Below, one piece after another: positions 42,106-51,238 of a stretch of 64,000 bases of DNA. Source of the stretch: Gorillibacterium timonense (GTDB lineage Bacteria; Bacillota; Bacilli; Paenibacillales; NBRC-103111). The stretch covers positions 372,001 to 436,000 of the forward strand of contig NZ_LN881724.1 in the NCBI RefSeq assembly GCF_001457415.1, given 5' to 3'. Positions within the stretch are counted from its first letter, which is position 1. Every line of letters begins with the position of its first letter. The notes under the pieces were generated by a model that ran no database searches, was not told the DNA's origin, and saw only the letters and a program-made list of their open reading frames with translations. The position numbers and the translations under genes are program-made.

Positions 42106-45036
42106 ATGGCAAGAACAAAAGTAATCGCAATTCCTCTGGTTATTCTACTGGTAACTCCGTGTCTTCCATTGAGCAGCTTTGCGGAGCGAAGTCCTATTGA
42201 TGGACTCGATTTGCACAAATTAGGTTTTACGTTGGTTACAAAGCAGTACCTTACCGATCAAAAAACAACCGCCTTCTACTTAAAACACACAAAATCTGGC
42301 GCAAGCGTTTTTTACTTGGACGACGGCAAGGAGGAAATGACGTTTTCTATAGGCTTCAAGACACCGCCGGAAGACAACAAGGGGGCTAATCACGTACTAG
42401 AACACAGCTTGATGTGCGGCAGTGAAAAATACCCCTCAAAAAATCTGGCGCCTTATTTACGCAGCACATCTGTTGCGACGATGTTAAATGCTCGTACGGC
42501 GGACGACAGTACTTCCTATGTTTTCAAAACATCGAATAAAACAGACTTTTATAATCTAGCGGACGTATACATCCATGCAGTCTTAAGCCCCAGCGTCTTG
42601 ACCGATGAGAATATTTTTAAACAGCAAGGGATACGCAGAGAGTATGCGAATGGAAAAGCGGGTTACAATGGGGTCGTATACAATGAACTGCGCTTAAACG
42701 ACCTGCAAGGAACGGAGAGCACGATTAACTTTGTTGCTAGTAAAATGTACACAAATTTATATGGCAATACGGTCCCGGCTTTTACTAGCGGTGGTACCGT
42801 CGACGCCATTACGGATCTGACGTATTCGGATGTGATACGCGTCTACAACAAGTATTACACACCGGCCAACAGCTTTATTAGCATTTCGGGTGATCAGGAT
42901 CTAAGCCGGACATTGTCTTTATTGAATTCCTATATGAAGGATTATAGCGATAAGGCTCCGGCTATTACGTGGAATTATTCAGCCCAAAAACCGAAAAACC
43001 CCATACAAAGCTATAATGTTACCAATAAAACAACGACGGTTGACATCGGGATTCTATACTCTGGTTCGCCTGTGACAGAAGCAAAGGCATCTTATGCGCG
43101 TGAAATTTTGTTGACTGTTGTTCAAAAAAGACTAGACGCCACCTACCCTACCCTTTATAGCGTGGGCGGGAACACAGGCGGAATATTCAATCTGGGTCTT
43201 ATTCTTGCTGATGTTCCGGTCAGCCAAAAGGATGAGGCTATCTCCCGCTTTGGCTCCGTATTGTCCTCTTTAAAGCGGGACGGCATGGGGGCTGAGGAGC
43301 TTAACGCCGCAATTGAACAAGTTGAAAGCAACAAAAAGAATGACCCAGTTACTGAATCCTCTGATCTCGCATTAAATGGTTTTATTTATGGGGATGACCC
43401 GTTCTTGTTCCTGAATCAATCGGCAGTCTTTCGGGATTTACGAGACCATCCGTCGTATTTTTATGAAATACTCGACCGGTATTTTCTAACCAATTCCTAT
43501 AAAAGCATTGTTGTGTCGGGGCAAGGCGCAAAAGCAGACGATTCAAATGAAGGAAAGATGTCGGCCAGCGAGCTTGCCAAACTAAAGGATGAAACCGAAG
43601 CTTTCAACGCTTGGGCCGAAGCTCCGGACAGTCCGGAAACGCTGGCAAAGCTTCCTCTGCTTTCTCTTGATGAGTTCAAACAAGACAAATTGGGGCATAA
43701 GTCAGGACAAACCGAAAAGCTTGAGGTAGTAAACGGCGTAAGCCATTATGCCACGCTTGATCATTCTGCTGAGACAATCAACGCTAATCTGTATTTTGAA
43801 TTGCCAGCTTCGGGAGGAGATTTAAAAAACGCAGCCCTGATGACGAAATATCTAAACGACAAGCTTTCTTCTCTCGGTCTTGATCAGGTCTATTGGTCAC
43901 TATCCCCTTCTGAGAACTTTTTTGATGAAAACCAGATAAACCCGCGCTTTACCCTTTCGATTTCAAGCGACAAGACGGATATTGCCGAGACGACTCGGCA
44001 AGTCGTCAGATTTTTGAAGCGAAAGGATTTGTTTTCGGCAAAAGAACTGGCAGCATTTTTGGCGCAGGAAGATAACAATAGGAAGACGTTATCCTCAACT
44101 CCATACTTAATTTCGAATGATATGTTGACCGCTTCCCAAAATCAGGCCGATCAATTCCGCGCAGCCACACTCGGGACTACCGAAACCGGTTCAATCTTTT
44201 ACTTCACCTTTATCAGACAGATGCTGCAAAAACCCGGTGAGCTCAAGACGTATGCAAGCCAACTGAATACCCTTTTTGAGGATACGATAAACCGAAATGA
44301 CCTGATGGTCAGCTACTATGGAGACAGTGCTGGGTACACCATTTTTAAATCCATTATTGACCCTTTCGTTGCCAAGATGAGCGGGAAAGTACGCGCGGAT
44401 TACTCAGATCCATTGCAATCGGGCTACAACTCGGCCGTTGTACTGTCCGATCAACAAAATGTTAGCCATGTCATGCAAGTGGGGAATATCTACAAAAGCA
44501 GCTATCGATATTCCGGAAAAATGGAGGTGCTCGGAAAGCTGCTTACATCGAAATACTTGACTCCGGTTTTGCGCGGAAAGTTGGGTGCTTACGGTGCTAG
44601 TACGTCTTTGACAAACGGGACAATTTCCTTTGCTGTCGCGGGGATAAGCGAGATCGATGAGGCTCTGGACGTTTTCGCAGGAGCAGGTACCTATCTTCGC
44701 GATCTATCCATGACGCAAAGGGAGCTTGACAGCATAATTATTTCAACAGTTAACGAGTTTGACCAGTACTATCATGCGGATAGTTACCGTTTTGAGCAGG
44801 AGCCGCTTATTGGCTGCAGGATGGATGACTTAAAAAGAATTCGTCAGGAGATGTTGAGCACAACCGTTGATGATATAAAGAATTACGCAGGCTTCCTTGA
44901 CGCCATGATTGCTCAGAAAAGTGTGTTCGCTGTCGCCAACGATGAAACGGTGGCAAAGACAACGTTCCCATTTGAATGTGCCGTTAATTCAACGAGCTTT
45001 ACGGTAACGCCTCTTGAAAAGAAGACAACCCGATAA
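42106..45036 (+). CDS. Secreted M16C metallopeptidase (PreP/Cym1-like)
   Basis: A 976-residue zinc peptidase. An N-terminal signal peptide (to about residue 26, LSSFA) implies export, unusual for this family, which is mostly cytosolic or organellar. The inverted zinc site is H-V-L-E-H at residues 96-100 with third ligand Glu194 (VVYNELRL), a spacing typical of M16C. The length fits the four-domain clamshell. It follows the VanRS-like pair by 114 bp on the same strand and may be part of its regulon, as no terminator is seen between them. Confidence 0.88.
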   Translation: MARTKVIAIPLVILLVTPCLPLSSFAERSPIDGLDLHKLGFTLVTKQYLTDQKTTAFYLKHTKSGASVFYLDDGKEEMTFSIGFKTPPEDNKGANHVLEHSLMCGSEKYPSKNLAPYLRSTSVATMLNARTADDSTSYVFKTSNKTDFYNLADVYIHAVLSPSVLTDENIFKQQGIRREYANGKAGYNGVVYNELRLNDLQGTESTINFVASKMYTNLYGNTVPAFTSGGTVDAITDLTYSDVIRVYNKYYTPANSFISISGDQDLSRTLSLLNSYMKDYSDKAPAITWNYSAQKPKNPIQSYNVTNKTTTVDIGILYSGSPVTEAKASYAREILLTVVQKRLDATYPTLYSVGGNTGGIFNLGLILADVPVSQKDEAISRFGSVLSSLKRDGMGAEELNAAIEQVESNKKNDPVTESSDLALNGFIYGDDPFLFLNQSAVFRDLRDHPSYFYEILDRYFLTNSYKSIVVSGQGAKADDSNEGKMSASELAKLKDETEAFNAWAEAPDSPETLAKLPLLSLDEFKQDKLGHKSGQTEKLEVVNGVSHYATLDHSAETINANLYFELPASGGDLKNAALMTKYLNDKLSSLGLDQVYWSLSPSENFFDENQINPRFTLSISSDKTDIAETTRQVVRFLKRKDLFSAKELAAFLAQEDNNRKTLSSTPYLISNDMLTASQNQADQFRAATLGTTETGSIFYFTFIRQMLQKPGELKTYASQLNTLFEDTINRNDLMVSYYGDSAGYTIFKSIIDPFVAKMSGKVRADYSDPLQSGYNSAVVLSDQQNVSHVMQVGNIYKSSYRYSGKMEVLGKLLTSKYLTPVLRGKLGAYGASTSLTNGTISFAVAGISEIDEALDVFAGAGTYLRDLSMTQRELDSIIISTVNEFDQYYHADSYRFEQEPLIGCRMDDLKRIRQEMLSTTVDDIKNYAGFLDAMIAQKSVFAVANDETVAKTTFPFECAVNSTSFTVTPLEKKTTR

Positions 45037-45113
45037 ATGTGGCGCGGAATGCGGGAGGAAAACCCGATCCCTGCTTTCATTGAGATCGGTGTTTCTTACG
45101 ACCTGATCCACGC

Positions 45114-45140
45114 AAGCGCCTCTTAAGGAGGCGCTTTTTT
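45114..45140 (+). terminator. Terminator after the M16C gene
   Basis: AAGCGCCTC (45114-45122) with GAGGCGCTT (45128-45136), then TTTT. Perfect 9-bp stem. Confidence 0.9.
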
Positions 45141-45249
45141 AACGGGACTGCAGCTTCCGATTTGGGCATAAGGCACACATTCGATAGATTCTTTTCCTGG
45201 ATGTCCTCGATTTATTCGTGAAAAGAGCTTATGAGCGACTGCTATTGCC

Positions 45250-45278
45250 TTGACACGGTATGGAAGGCACACTATGAT
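45250..45278 (+). promoter_or_regulatory. Sigma-A promoter of the LysR gene
   Basis: Perfect TTGACA (45250-45255), 17-bp spacer, TATGAT (45273-45278). The leader is about 155 nt and carries the hairpins CCCCGA-tgg-TCGGGG near 45335 and GAAGC-aggaa-GCTTC near 45361. Confidence 0.85.
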
Positions 45279-45288
45279 AAATGGAATC

Positions 45289-45305
45289 CTTATTAAATTA
45301 ATAAG
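45289..45305. promoter_or_regulatory. Operator candidate at the LysR promoter
   Basis: CTTATTA-aat-TAATAAG lies just downstream of the -10, the classic position for a repressor. In B. subtilis the matching regulator gene ytlI is repressed by CymR, which binds AT-rich dyads; CymR as the binder here is inference. Confidence 0.5.
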
Positions 45306-45440
45306 ATTACAAGGAATTAAAACGAATAAGCCCCGATGGTCGGGGAGAAACGAAACGTCCGAAGCAGGAAGCTTCAGGGCGGTTTTTCTATAGGGGGCGG
45401 AGGAAGTCCATCCTCAATCCGCAAGGAGGTCGGAAGCGGC

Positions 45441-46319
45441 ATGAACATTGAGAATCTGGAAGCGTTCGTCTACATCCATCACTACGGCAGCTTCAACAAA
45501 GCGGCGGAGGTGCTGTTCCTCTCGCAGCCGTCGGTGACGGCGCGCATCCAGACGCTGGAGCGGGAGCTGGATTGCCGGTTGTTCGACCGACTGGGCAAAC
45601 AAATCGAGCTGACGGATAAGGGGAAGCGGTTTCTTCCCTTTGCACAGCAGATTTTGCAGACGATGCAGAAAGGCAAGCTCCGCTTGCAGGATCAAAGGGC
45701 GCGGTCTGACGAACTGCGCATTGGGAGTACGCTGTCGGTTTCGAACTATCTGCTTGCCGATTTGCTGCCGCAGCTCGTGCAGCACTACCCGGAGCTGACC
45801 TTCAAGCAGACGACGGCTGCCTCCGATGAGTTGGTCAAGCGGCTCCTAGAGCGGGAGATCGACATCGCGTTCGTCCGGCGGCTCACTCATCCATCCGTGC
45901 AGGCTTATCCTTTTTATGAGGACCCCATCCGGCTGTATGTGTACCGGGATCACCCCTTTGCGACAGTAGGCAAGGCGTCGATCCGAGACCTTCGGCATGA
46001 GACGCTGGTTTTCTTCGAATGCGGTTCGCTCGATTGGATGCGTCTGCATCGGGTATTTGAGAATTTGGAGTACCCGCCTCAGATCAAGTTTCACGCGGAC
46101 AACAGCGAGACGGCGAAGAAGCTCGTGCTGCGCCAGGCGGGCATCTCCTTTCTGCCTGGTCTGTGCGCACGGGAGGAGGTTGAGCGGGGGGAGCTGGTGC
46201 CGATCGAGATCGAAGAAACCGCAGGCATTACCTTGCAGACCTGCGTGATCGCGCTGACGGGGGAGAACACCGAATATATCGAGGCGCTGCTTCAGTGGAA
46301 GGACAGCCTGCGGGATTGA
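45441..46319 (+). CDS. LysR-family regulator of the sulfur operon (YtlI/CysL type)
   Basis: A 292-residue regulator: winged helix at 1-60 (MNIENLEAFVYIHHYGSFNKAAEVLFLSQPSVTARIQTLERELDCRLFDR), then a LysR substrate-binding domain. ATG 45441 matches the family N-terminus, with AAGGAGG upstream. It precedes the GNAT-transport-monooxygenase genes in the same direction, as a YtlI-like activator would, though in B. subtilis ytlI is divergent. Confidence 0.85.
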   Translation: MNIENLEAFVYIHHYGSFNKAAEVLFLSQPSVTARIQTLERELDCRLFDRLGKQIELTDKGKRFLPFAQQILQTMQKGKLRLQDQRARSDELRIGSTLSVSNYLLADLLPQLVQHYPELTFKQTTAASDELVKRLLEREIDIAFVRRLTHPSVQAYPFYEDPIRLYVYRDHPFATVGKASIRDLRHETLVFFECGSLDWMRLHRVFENLEYPPQIKFHADNSETAKKLVLRQAGISFLPGLCAREEVERGELVPIEIEETAGITLQTCVIALTGENTEYIEALLQWKDSLRD

Positions 46320-46477
46320 CGGGAATCCGCGCTCCCTGACGTGTATGGTAGAGAGATTCGATGGATCGATAGAGAAAGTCTATTAGAGAAATAATGTGAT
46401 AAATGTTACAGTAATAACGAATAAAATCTGAGTTAACAGATATGAATTGTATTATTAGAGAAAAGGGGTGCAGATCG

Positions 46478-46993
46478 ATGAGTGAACAATTCCGCCGAGC
46501 AAAAAGGGAAGACGCCGAACACCTGCAGGCTGTTATTCACGAAGCATACGTGCTGATTCGCGAATTGAAGCTCAATTGGCCAGCGGCGAATGCCGACGTG
46601 ACCCAAGTCCGGGAGAACGTGGAGAAGAACGAATGCTATGTGCTGGAAGCAGACGGACGGATTGTGGCAACGATCACTCTATCCAAGGAAGAGGAAGTGA
46701 AGGCCGTCACCGATCTGCCGTTCATCAAATGGTTTGCCGTAGACCCGACGGAGCAAGGCAAGGGCTATGGCGACAAGCTGCTGGCCTGGGTCGAGACCGC
46801 GATCATTCGCGACCAGGTCGGGGCTCCAGCAGTTACGCTCGGAACAGCGGAAAACCACCCCTGGCTGCTCCCCATGTACGAACGAAGGGGCTATGAGAGC
46901 ATCTATTCCTTCGATGCCGGCACCGGGGAAGGGCCGATGCACCTGCTTCGCAAAGTGGTGAACCCCGATTTGATCGAGATATGGAGGAACTGA
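46478..46993 (+). CDS. ytmI: GNAT N-acetyltransferase (YtmI/SnaA-like)
   Basis: A 171-residue acetyltransferase. The acetyl-CoA loop is WFAVDPTEQGKGYGDKLLAWVE. By position at the head of a TcyJKLMN-type operon it matches YtmI, reported to N-acetylate S-substituted cysteines before their oxidation. ATG 46478 behind AAGGGGTG. The next gene starts 2 bp after the stop. Confidence 0.78.
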   Translation: MSEQFRRAKREDAEHLQAVIHEAYVLIRELKLNWPAANADVTQVRENVEKNECYVLEADGRIVATITLSKEEEVKAVTDLPFIKWFAVDPTEQGKGYGDKLLAWVETAIIRDQVGAPAVTLGTAENHPWLLPMYERRGYESIYSFDAGTGEGPMHLLRKVVNPDLIEIWRN

Positions 46994-46995
46994 CA

Positions 46996-47850
46996 ATGAA
47001 CAAGAAAACCTGGATTTCTTCGACACTGCTGGTTTTGGCTCTGGTGACGGCGGGCTGCAGCTCGACTTCCGGCAGCAGCACTGGGGGAGATACGAATAGT
47101 CCGGCGGCTTCTGCAGCCGACGGCTCTGGCGAGGTCAAGAAGATTATCGTCGGAACCGGGACCGGATTCCCGAAGGTCGCATTTCTCGATGAGAGCGGGA
47201 AGCTGACCGGCTACGACGTGGAGCTCGTTCGGGAGATCGACAAGCGCCTCCCCGAATACGAATTCGAGCTCCAGACGATGGATTTCTCCAACCTGCTGCT
47301 CAGCCTGGAGACGAAGAAGATCGATTTTGTCGCTCACGAGATGGAGAAGAATCCGGAGCGTGAACAGAAGTACCTGTTCAACAAGGAGCCGTATGCGCAC
47401 TGGAGAAACAAGATCGTCGTCGCGAAGGACAACAACGCGATCCAGTCGCTGGACGATCTGGCCGGCAAGAAGGTTCTGACCAGCGCAACGAGCGCCCAGG
47501 CGCAAATTCTGGAGAATTACAACAAGGACCATGACAAGAAGATCGAGGTCGTCTACCAGAGCGGGACGGCGAACGATGTGGTCAGCCAGATTACGAGCGG
47601 ACGTGTCGATGCTACCTTGGCGGCGGATTTCACACTTTCCCTGATCGACCCGCAGGGCAAGCTGAAGACGGCGGGCGACAGCCTGTCCGAGGCAGATATT
47701 CTATTCGTCTTCCGCAAGGACGATGCGGATTCGCAGAAGCTGGCGGACGCCATCGATGGCGCGATCAAGGCCATTAAGGCGGACGGCACGCTCAGCAAGC
47801 TGAGCAAGGAATGGCTGGGCGATGACTTTACGCAGGACAGCACCAACTAG
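46996..47850 (+). CDS. Cystine-type amino-acid binding lipoprotein (TcyJ/K-like)
   Basis: A 284-residue lipoprotein with lipobox LVTAGC and a polar Ser/Gly linker, then an SBP_bac_3 fold (VAFLDESGKLTGYDVELVREIDKRL, RNKIVVAKDNNAIQSLDDLAGKKV, LSKEWLGDDFT). It captures cystine or an S-modified cysteine. GGAGG precedes ATG 46996. B. subtilis has two binding proteins here; this operon has one. Confidence 0.88.
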   Translation: MNKKTWISSTLLVLALVTAGCSSTSGSSTGGDTNSPAASAADGSGEVKKIIVGTGTGFPKVAFLDESGKLTGYDVELVREIDKRLPEYEFELQTMDFSNLLLSLETKKIDFVAHEMEKNPEREQKYLFNKEPYAHWRNKIVVAKDNNAIQSLDDLAGKKVLTSATSAQAQILENYNKDHDKKIEVVYQSGTANDVVSQITSGRVDATLAADFTLSLIDPQGKLKTAGDSLSEADILFVFRKDDADSQKLADAIDGAIKAIKADGTLSKLSKEWLGDDFTQDSTN

Positions 47851-47895
47851 AGCGCTTATCGAGATGGATTTTCGCAAGGAAGGGGTGACCGCAAG

Positions 47896-48687
47896 ATGGA
47901 GTACGGCTTCGATATCTCGTATGTGTTCGAGTTTATCCCCAAGCTGCTGCAAACCTTGAATCTCACGCTGCTGATCGTGGCAGGGGCTCTCGTCCTGGGG
48001 CTTGTAGTCGGGTTCCTGGTGGCTTTACCCCGTCTGTACAAAATTCCGGTGCTGGGACAGTTATCGATGGTCTTTGTCTCCTTCTTCCGGGGCACGCCGG
48101 TGCTGATTCAACTGTTCCTGTTCTATTACGGATTGCCGGAGATTCTGAAGCTGATCTCGATTGATGTGTCCAGACTCCCAGCCCTGTATTTTGTCATGCT
48201 GACCTTTGGTCTGAACGCCGGTGCTTACCTCTCGGAAAATATCCGGGCGGCGGTTATGGCGGTCGACCGCGGTCAAGTCGAGGCGGCTTACTCGCTCGGG
48301 ATGACCGGTTACCAAGCCTTCGTTCGAATCGTGCTGCCGCAAGCGCTCGCGATTGCCGTTCCGGTCTTCTCCAATCTGGTGCTCGCGATGCTAAAAGACA
48401 CATCGCTCGCGTTCACCCTCGGTGTTATGGAGATGACGGGCAAGGCGCAAACTCTCGGCACGTTGACGCAGCATTTCCTCGAAACCTATCTCGCGCTGGC
48501 TCTCATCTATCTCGTCATCTGTGCGATGCTGGAGCGGATTCTGCTCCTCGTGGAGCGGAGGCTTCAACGGCACAAGCAGCGGGAGACGGCGAACCGCCGG
48601 GGTGGGCTCCTCAGAAGCAAGCACGCTTCGCTCGGTCGCTTGACCCGTGAAGCGGCAGCAGGCTCCAAAGGAGGCGCTTGGGTATGA
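47896..48687 (+). CDS. tcyL: Amino-acid ABC permease (TcyL-like)
   Basis: A 263-residue HisM-type permease with about five membrane helices and the EAA loop VEAAYSLGMTGYQAFVRIVLPQA. It forms the channel with the next gene, with which it shares an ATGA overlap. A basic C-terminal extension is present (RLQRHKQRETANRRGG). Confidence 0.87.
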   Translation: MEYGFDISYVFEFIPKLLQTLNLTLLIVAGALVLGLVVGFLVALPRLYKIPVLGQLSMVFVSFFRGTPVLIQLFLFYYGLPEILKLISIDVSRLPALYFVMLTFGLNAGAYLSENIRAAVMAVDRGQVEAAYSLGMTGYQAFVRIVLPQALAIAVPVFSNLVLAMLKDTSLAFTLGVMEMTGKAQTLGTLTQHFLETYLALALIYLVICAMLERILLLVERRLQRHKQRETANRRGGLLRSKHASLGRLTREAAAGSKGGAWV

Positions 48688-49394
48688 AGCTGGACCCGAC
48701 TTTTATCTGGACGGCGTTCGTGCAGCTTTTGTCCGCTGTTCCGACAACGCTCGCCATTACCGGGGTATCGGTTCTATGCGGCTTTCTCATCGGAACGGCA
48801 ACGGCCCTGTTTCGCCTGTACCGTGTTCCTGTTCTGTCTCAGATCTCGACCGGCTACGTGACGTTCATTCGGGGAACGCCGATGCTGACCCACCTGCTGC
48901 TCATCTATTTCGGCTTGCCGATGCTCGTAGACGGGCTATCTGTGGAGCTCGGACTCGGTTGGAATTCCGCGAAAATCCCGATGATTGCCTTCGCGTATCT
49001 CTCATTCTCGATCACGGCGGGAGCCTACCTGTCCGAGGTTGTCCGCTCGGGTCTGCAGGCCGTTGATCGGGGGCAGATCGAGGCGGCTTGGTCGATCGGC
49101 ATGACCACTCCGCAGGCGCTGAGGCGGATTGTGTTCCCACAGGCGTTGGCTGCGAGCCTTCCCAATCTGTCTAACTCGGTCATTGGGCTTTTGCATGGCT
49201 CGACGCTTGCGTTTACCGTCTCCGTGGTCGATCTGAACGCGAAGGCCCAGATCGTGGCCGCCACCAACTGGAAGTTCTTCGAGGCTTACTTGGCGGCTGC
49301 GCTCATCTTCTGGGGATTGACGATCCTGATCGAGCGCATCACCGGACTCATCGAACGCAAAATTCACGTCTACAGCAAGGGGGGCGTCGCATGA
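48684..49394 (+). CDS. tcyM: Amino-acid ABC permease (TcyM-like)
   Basis: A 236-residue HisM-type permease; EAA loop [26 protein letters not shown] 48684 overlaps the previous stop and has AAAGGAGG. The stop overlaps the ATPase start by 4 bp. Confidence 0.87.
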   Translation: MKLDPTFIWTAFVQLLSAVPTTLAITGVSVLCGFLIGTATALFRLYRVPVLSQISTGYVTFIRGTPMLTHLLLIYFGLPMLVDGLSVELGLGWNSAKIPMIAFAYLSFSITAGAYLSEVVRSGLQAVDRGQIEAAWSIGMTTPQALRRIVFPQALAASLPNLSNSVIGLLHGSTLAFTVSVVDLNAKAQIVAATNWKFFEAYLAAALIFWGLTILIERITGLIERKIHVYSKGGVA

Positions 49395-50143
49395 TCAAGC
49401 TGACCGGCATTCACAAAACCTTCGGCAAGCACGAGGTATTGAAGGGGATCGATCTGGAGGTAGCGAAGGGCGAGGTGGTCGCAATTCTTGGACCGAGCGG
49501 CTCGGGCAAGACGACGCTGCTTCGCTGCATCAACTACCTGGAGAAGCCTGGAGAAGGAGAGATTCGTATCGGGGACTTCGCCTTCGATGCCAAACGGCCT
49601 GGCAAGAAGGAGATTCACGAGCTGAGGCAGCGCTCGGCTATGGTCTTCCAGCAGTACAACCTGTTTGCCCACAAGACGGCGCTGGAAAATGTGATCGAGG
49701 GTCTGGTTGTGGTCAGGAGGATCAGCAAGGAGGAAGCGCTCAAGCGTGGAGTCGAGCTGTTGGAAAAGGTCGGCCTCGGCTTCAAGCTGGACGCTTATCC
49801 GAGCCAGCTCTCGGGCGGGCAGCAGCAGCGTGTCGGCATCGCACGGGCGCTTGCCATGGAGCCGGAGGTCCTTTTGCTGGATGAGCCGACCTCTGCCCTC
49901 GACCCCGAGTTGGTTGGCGAGGTGCTGGCGGTCATCCGCAAGATTGCAAGAGAAGGCATCACGATGATCATTGTCACCCATGAGATTGGCTTCGCGCAGG
50001 ATGTCGCCAGCCATGTCGTCTTTATGGACGGCGGAGTCGTCGTCGAGGAGGGGAAGCCCTCCGAGCTGTTCACCCACCCGAAGGAAGAACGGACGAAGCA
50101 GTTTTTGAAGCGCATTACACCCGAATTGAGCTATTCCATCTAG
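49391..50143 (+). CDS. tcyN: Amino-acid ABC ATPase (TcyN-like)
   Basis: A 250-residue ATPase: Walker [11 protein letters not shown]-loop, signature [15 protein letters not shown], Walker [14 protein letters not shown], and His switch VTHEIGFAQ. It energises the TcyLM-type permease. Confidence 0.92.
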   Translation: MIKLTGIHKTFGKHEVLKGIDLEVAKGEVVAILGPSGSGKTTLLRCINYLEKPGEGEIRIGDFAFDAKRPGKKEIHELRQRSAMVFQQYNLFAHKTALENVIEGLVVVRRISKEEALKRGVELLEKVGLGFKLDAYPSQLSGGQQQRVGIARALAMEPEVLLLDEPTSALDPELVGEVLAVIRKIAREGITMIIVTHEIGFAQDVASHVVFMDGGVVVEEGKPSELFTHPKEERTKQFLKRITPELSYSI

Positions 50144-50155
50144 GAGGCGACCGCG

Positions 50156-51166
50156 ATGTCCATCACGTTCAGCATATTGGATCAAAGCCCGCTCTATCCG
50201 GGGGAAACGGCCGTGGAGGCACTGGCCCATACCGTCGCCCTCGCCAAAAGAGCGGAAGAGCTCGGGTATCACCGCTATTGGGTGGCGGAGCATCACGATT
50301 CCGAGCTTCTCGCTGGTTCGGCGCCGGAGGTTCTCATCTCGCACCTACTAGCCAAAACCTCGCGCATCCGCGTCGGCTCCGGCGGAGTCATGCTGCAGCA
50401 CTACAGCCCGTATAAGGTGGCGGAGACCTTCCACGTGCTCTCCTCTCTGGCGCCGGGCAGAGTCGACCTCGGCGTCGGCCGCGCTCCCGGCGGGCTGCCC
50501 CGCAGCACGCAGGCGCTGCAAAAAGAGATCGCTTCGGCGCAATCACTAACGGAGAAGCTCGTGGAGCTGCGCCGCTATGTGAATCAGAAGTCCGACGCGG
50601 AGGGACCACTGGCAGGGCTCAAAGCGACGCCGATCCCGCCGATCTCCCCCGAGCTGTACCTGCTCGGCGCAAGCGCTTCGAGCAGCGAGCTGGCGGCCAG
50701 CCTCGGTCTCCCCTATGTGTTCTCCCTGTTTATCGGTGGAGACGAGGAGGAGGCGATCGCAGCGGTCCGCCAATACCGCGAGACATTCCAGGGAGCGGAG
50801 GGTGCGAGACCGGAGGTCATTCTCGCGCTGTCGGCGATCGTGGCGGATACGGATGAAGAAGCGGAGAGCTTGATTCCGCCCTACAGGCTGGTAAAGGTTC
50901 GCCTGGAGAGCGGCAAGACACTCACTCTGGCCAGTGTGGAGCAGGCGGAGGAGTTTGCTAAGCAAGCGGGTGAGCCGTACACGATCGAAGAGAAGGCTCC
51001 GCTGGTCACCGCTGGCTCCAAAGAGACGGTACGTCGCAAGCTGCTCGCTTTGCAGGAGGCAACGGGAGTCAGCGAATTCATCATCACCACGAATATCACT
51101 CCGTTCGAGAAGCGGATTCTCTCCTACGAGCTGTTAAGCGAAGCTTTTGCGGAAGTGAAGGCTTGA
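50156..51166 (+). CDS. ytmO: LLM-class flavin monooxygenase (YtmO/CmoO-like)
   Basis: A 336-residue bacterial-luciferase-like enzyme: SILDQSPLYPGETAVEAL..., RYWVAEHHDSELLAGSAPEVLISHLL, RIRVGSGGVMLQHYSPYKVAE. It uses FMNH2 and O2, and in the ytmI-type operon is thought to oxidise N-acetylated S-substituted cysteine. AGGAGG before ATG 50156. Confidence 0.85.
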   Translation: MSITFSILDQSPLYPGETAVEALAHTVALAKRAEELGYHRYWVAEHHDSELLAGSAPEVLISHLLAKTSRIRVGSGGVMLQHYSPYKVAETFHVLSSLAPGRVDLGVGRAPGGLPRSTQALQKEIASAQSLTEKLVELRRYVNQKSDAEGPLAGLKATPIPPISPELYLLGASASSSELAASLGLPYVFSLFIGGDEEEAIAAVRQYRETFQGAEGARPEVILALSAIVADTDEEAESLIPPYRLVKVRLESGKTLTLASVEQAEEFAKQAGEPYTIEEKAPLVTAGSKETVRRKLLALQEATGVSEFIITTNITPFEKRILSYELLSEAFAEVKA

Positions 51167-51238
51167 GAGAGAAGGTCTGGAAGCCTGAGTAACGAAGGCT
51201 TTATAGAGGCCAAAAGGTGATTCCAGGGAGATGGGGAA

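Noticed and set aside
49370..50344. Long minus-strand frame over the ABC ATPase
   Set aside because: It covers a textbook ATPase with all motifs on the plus strand; the reverse frame has no recognisable domain.
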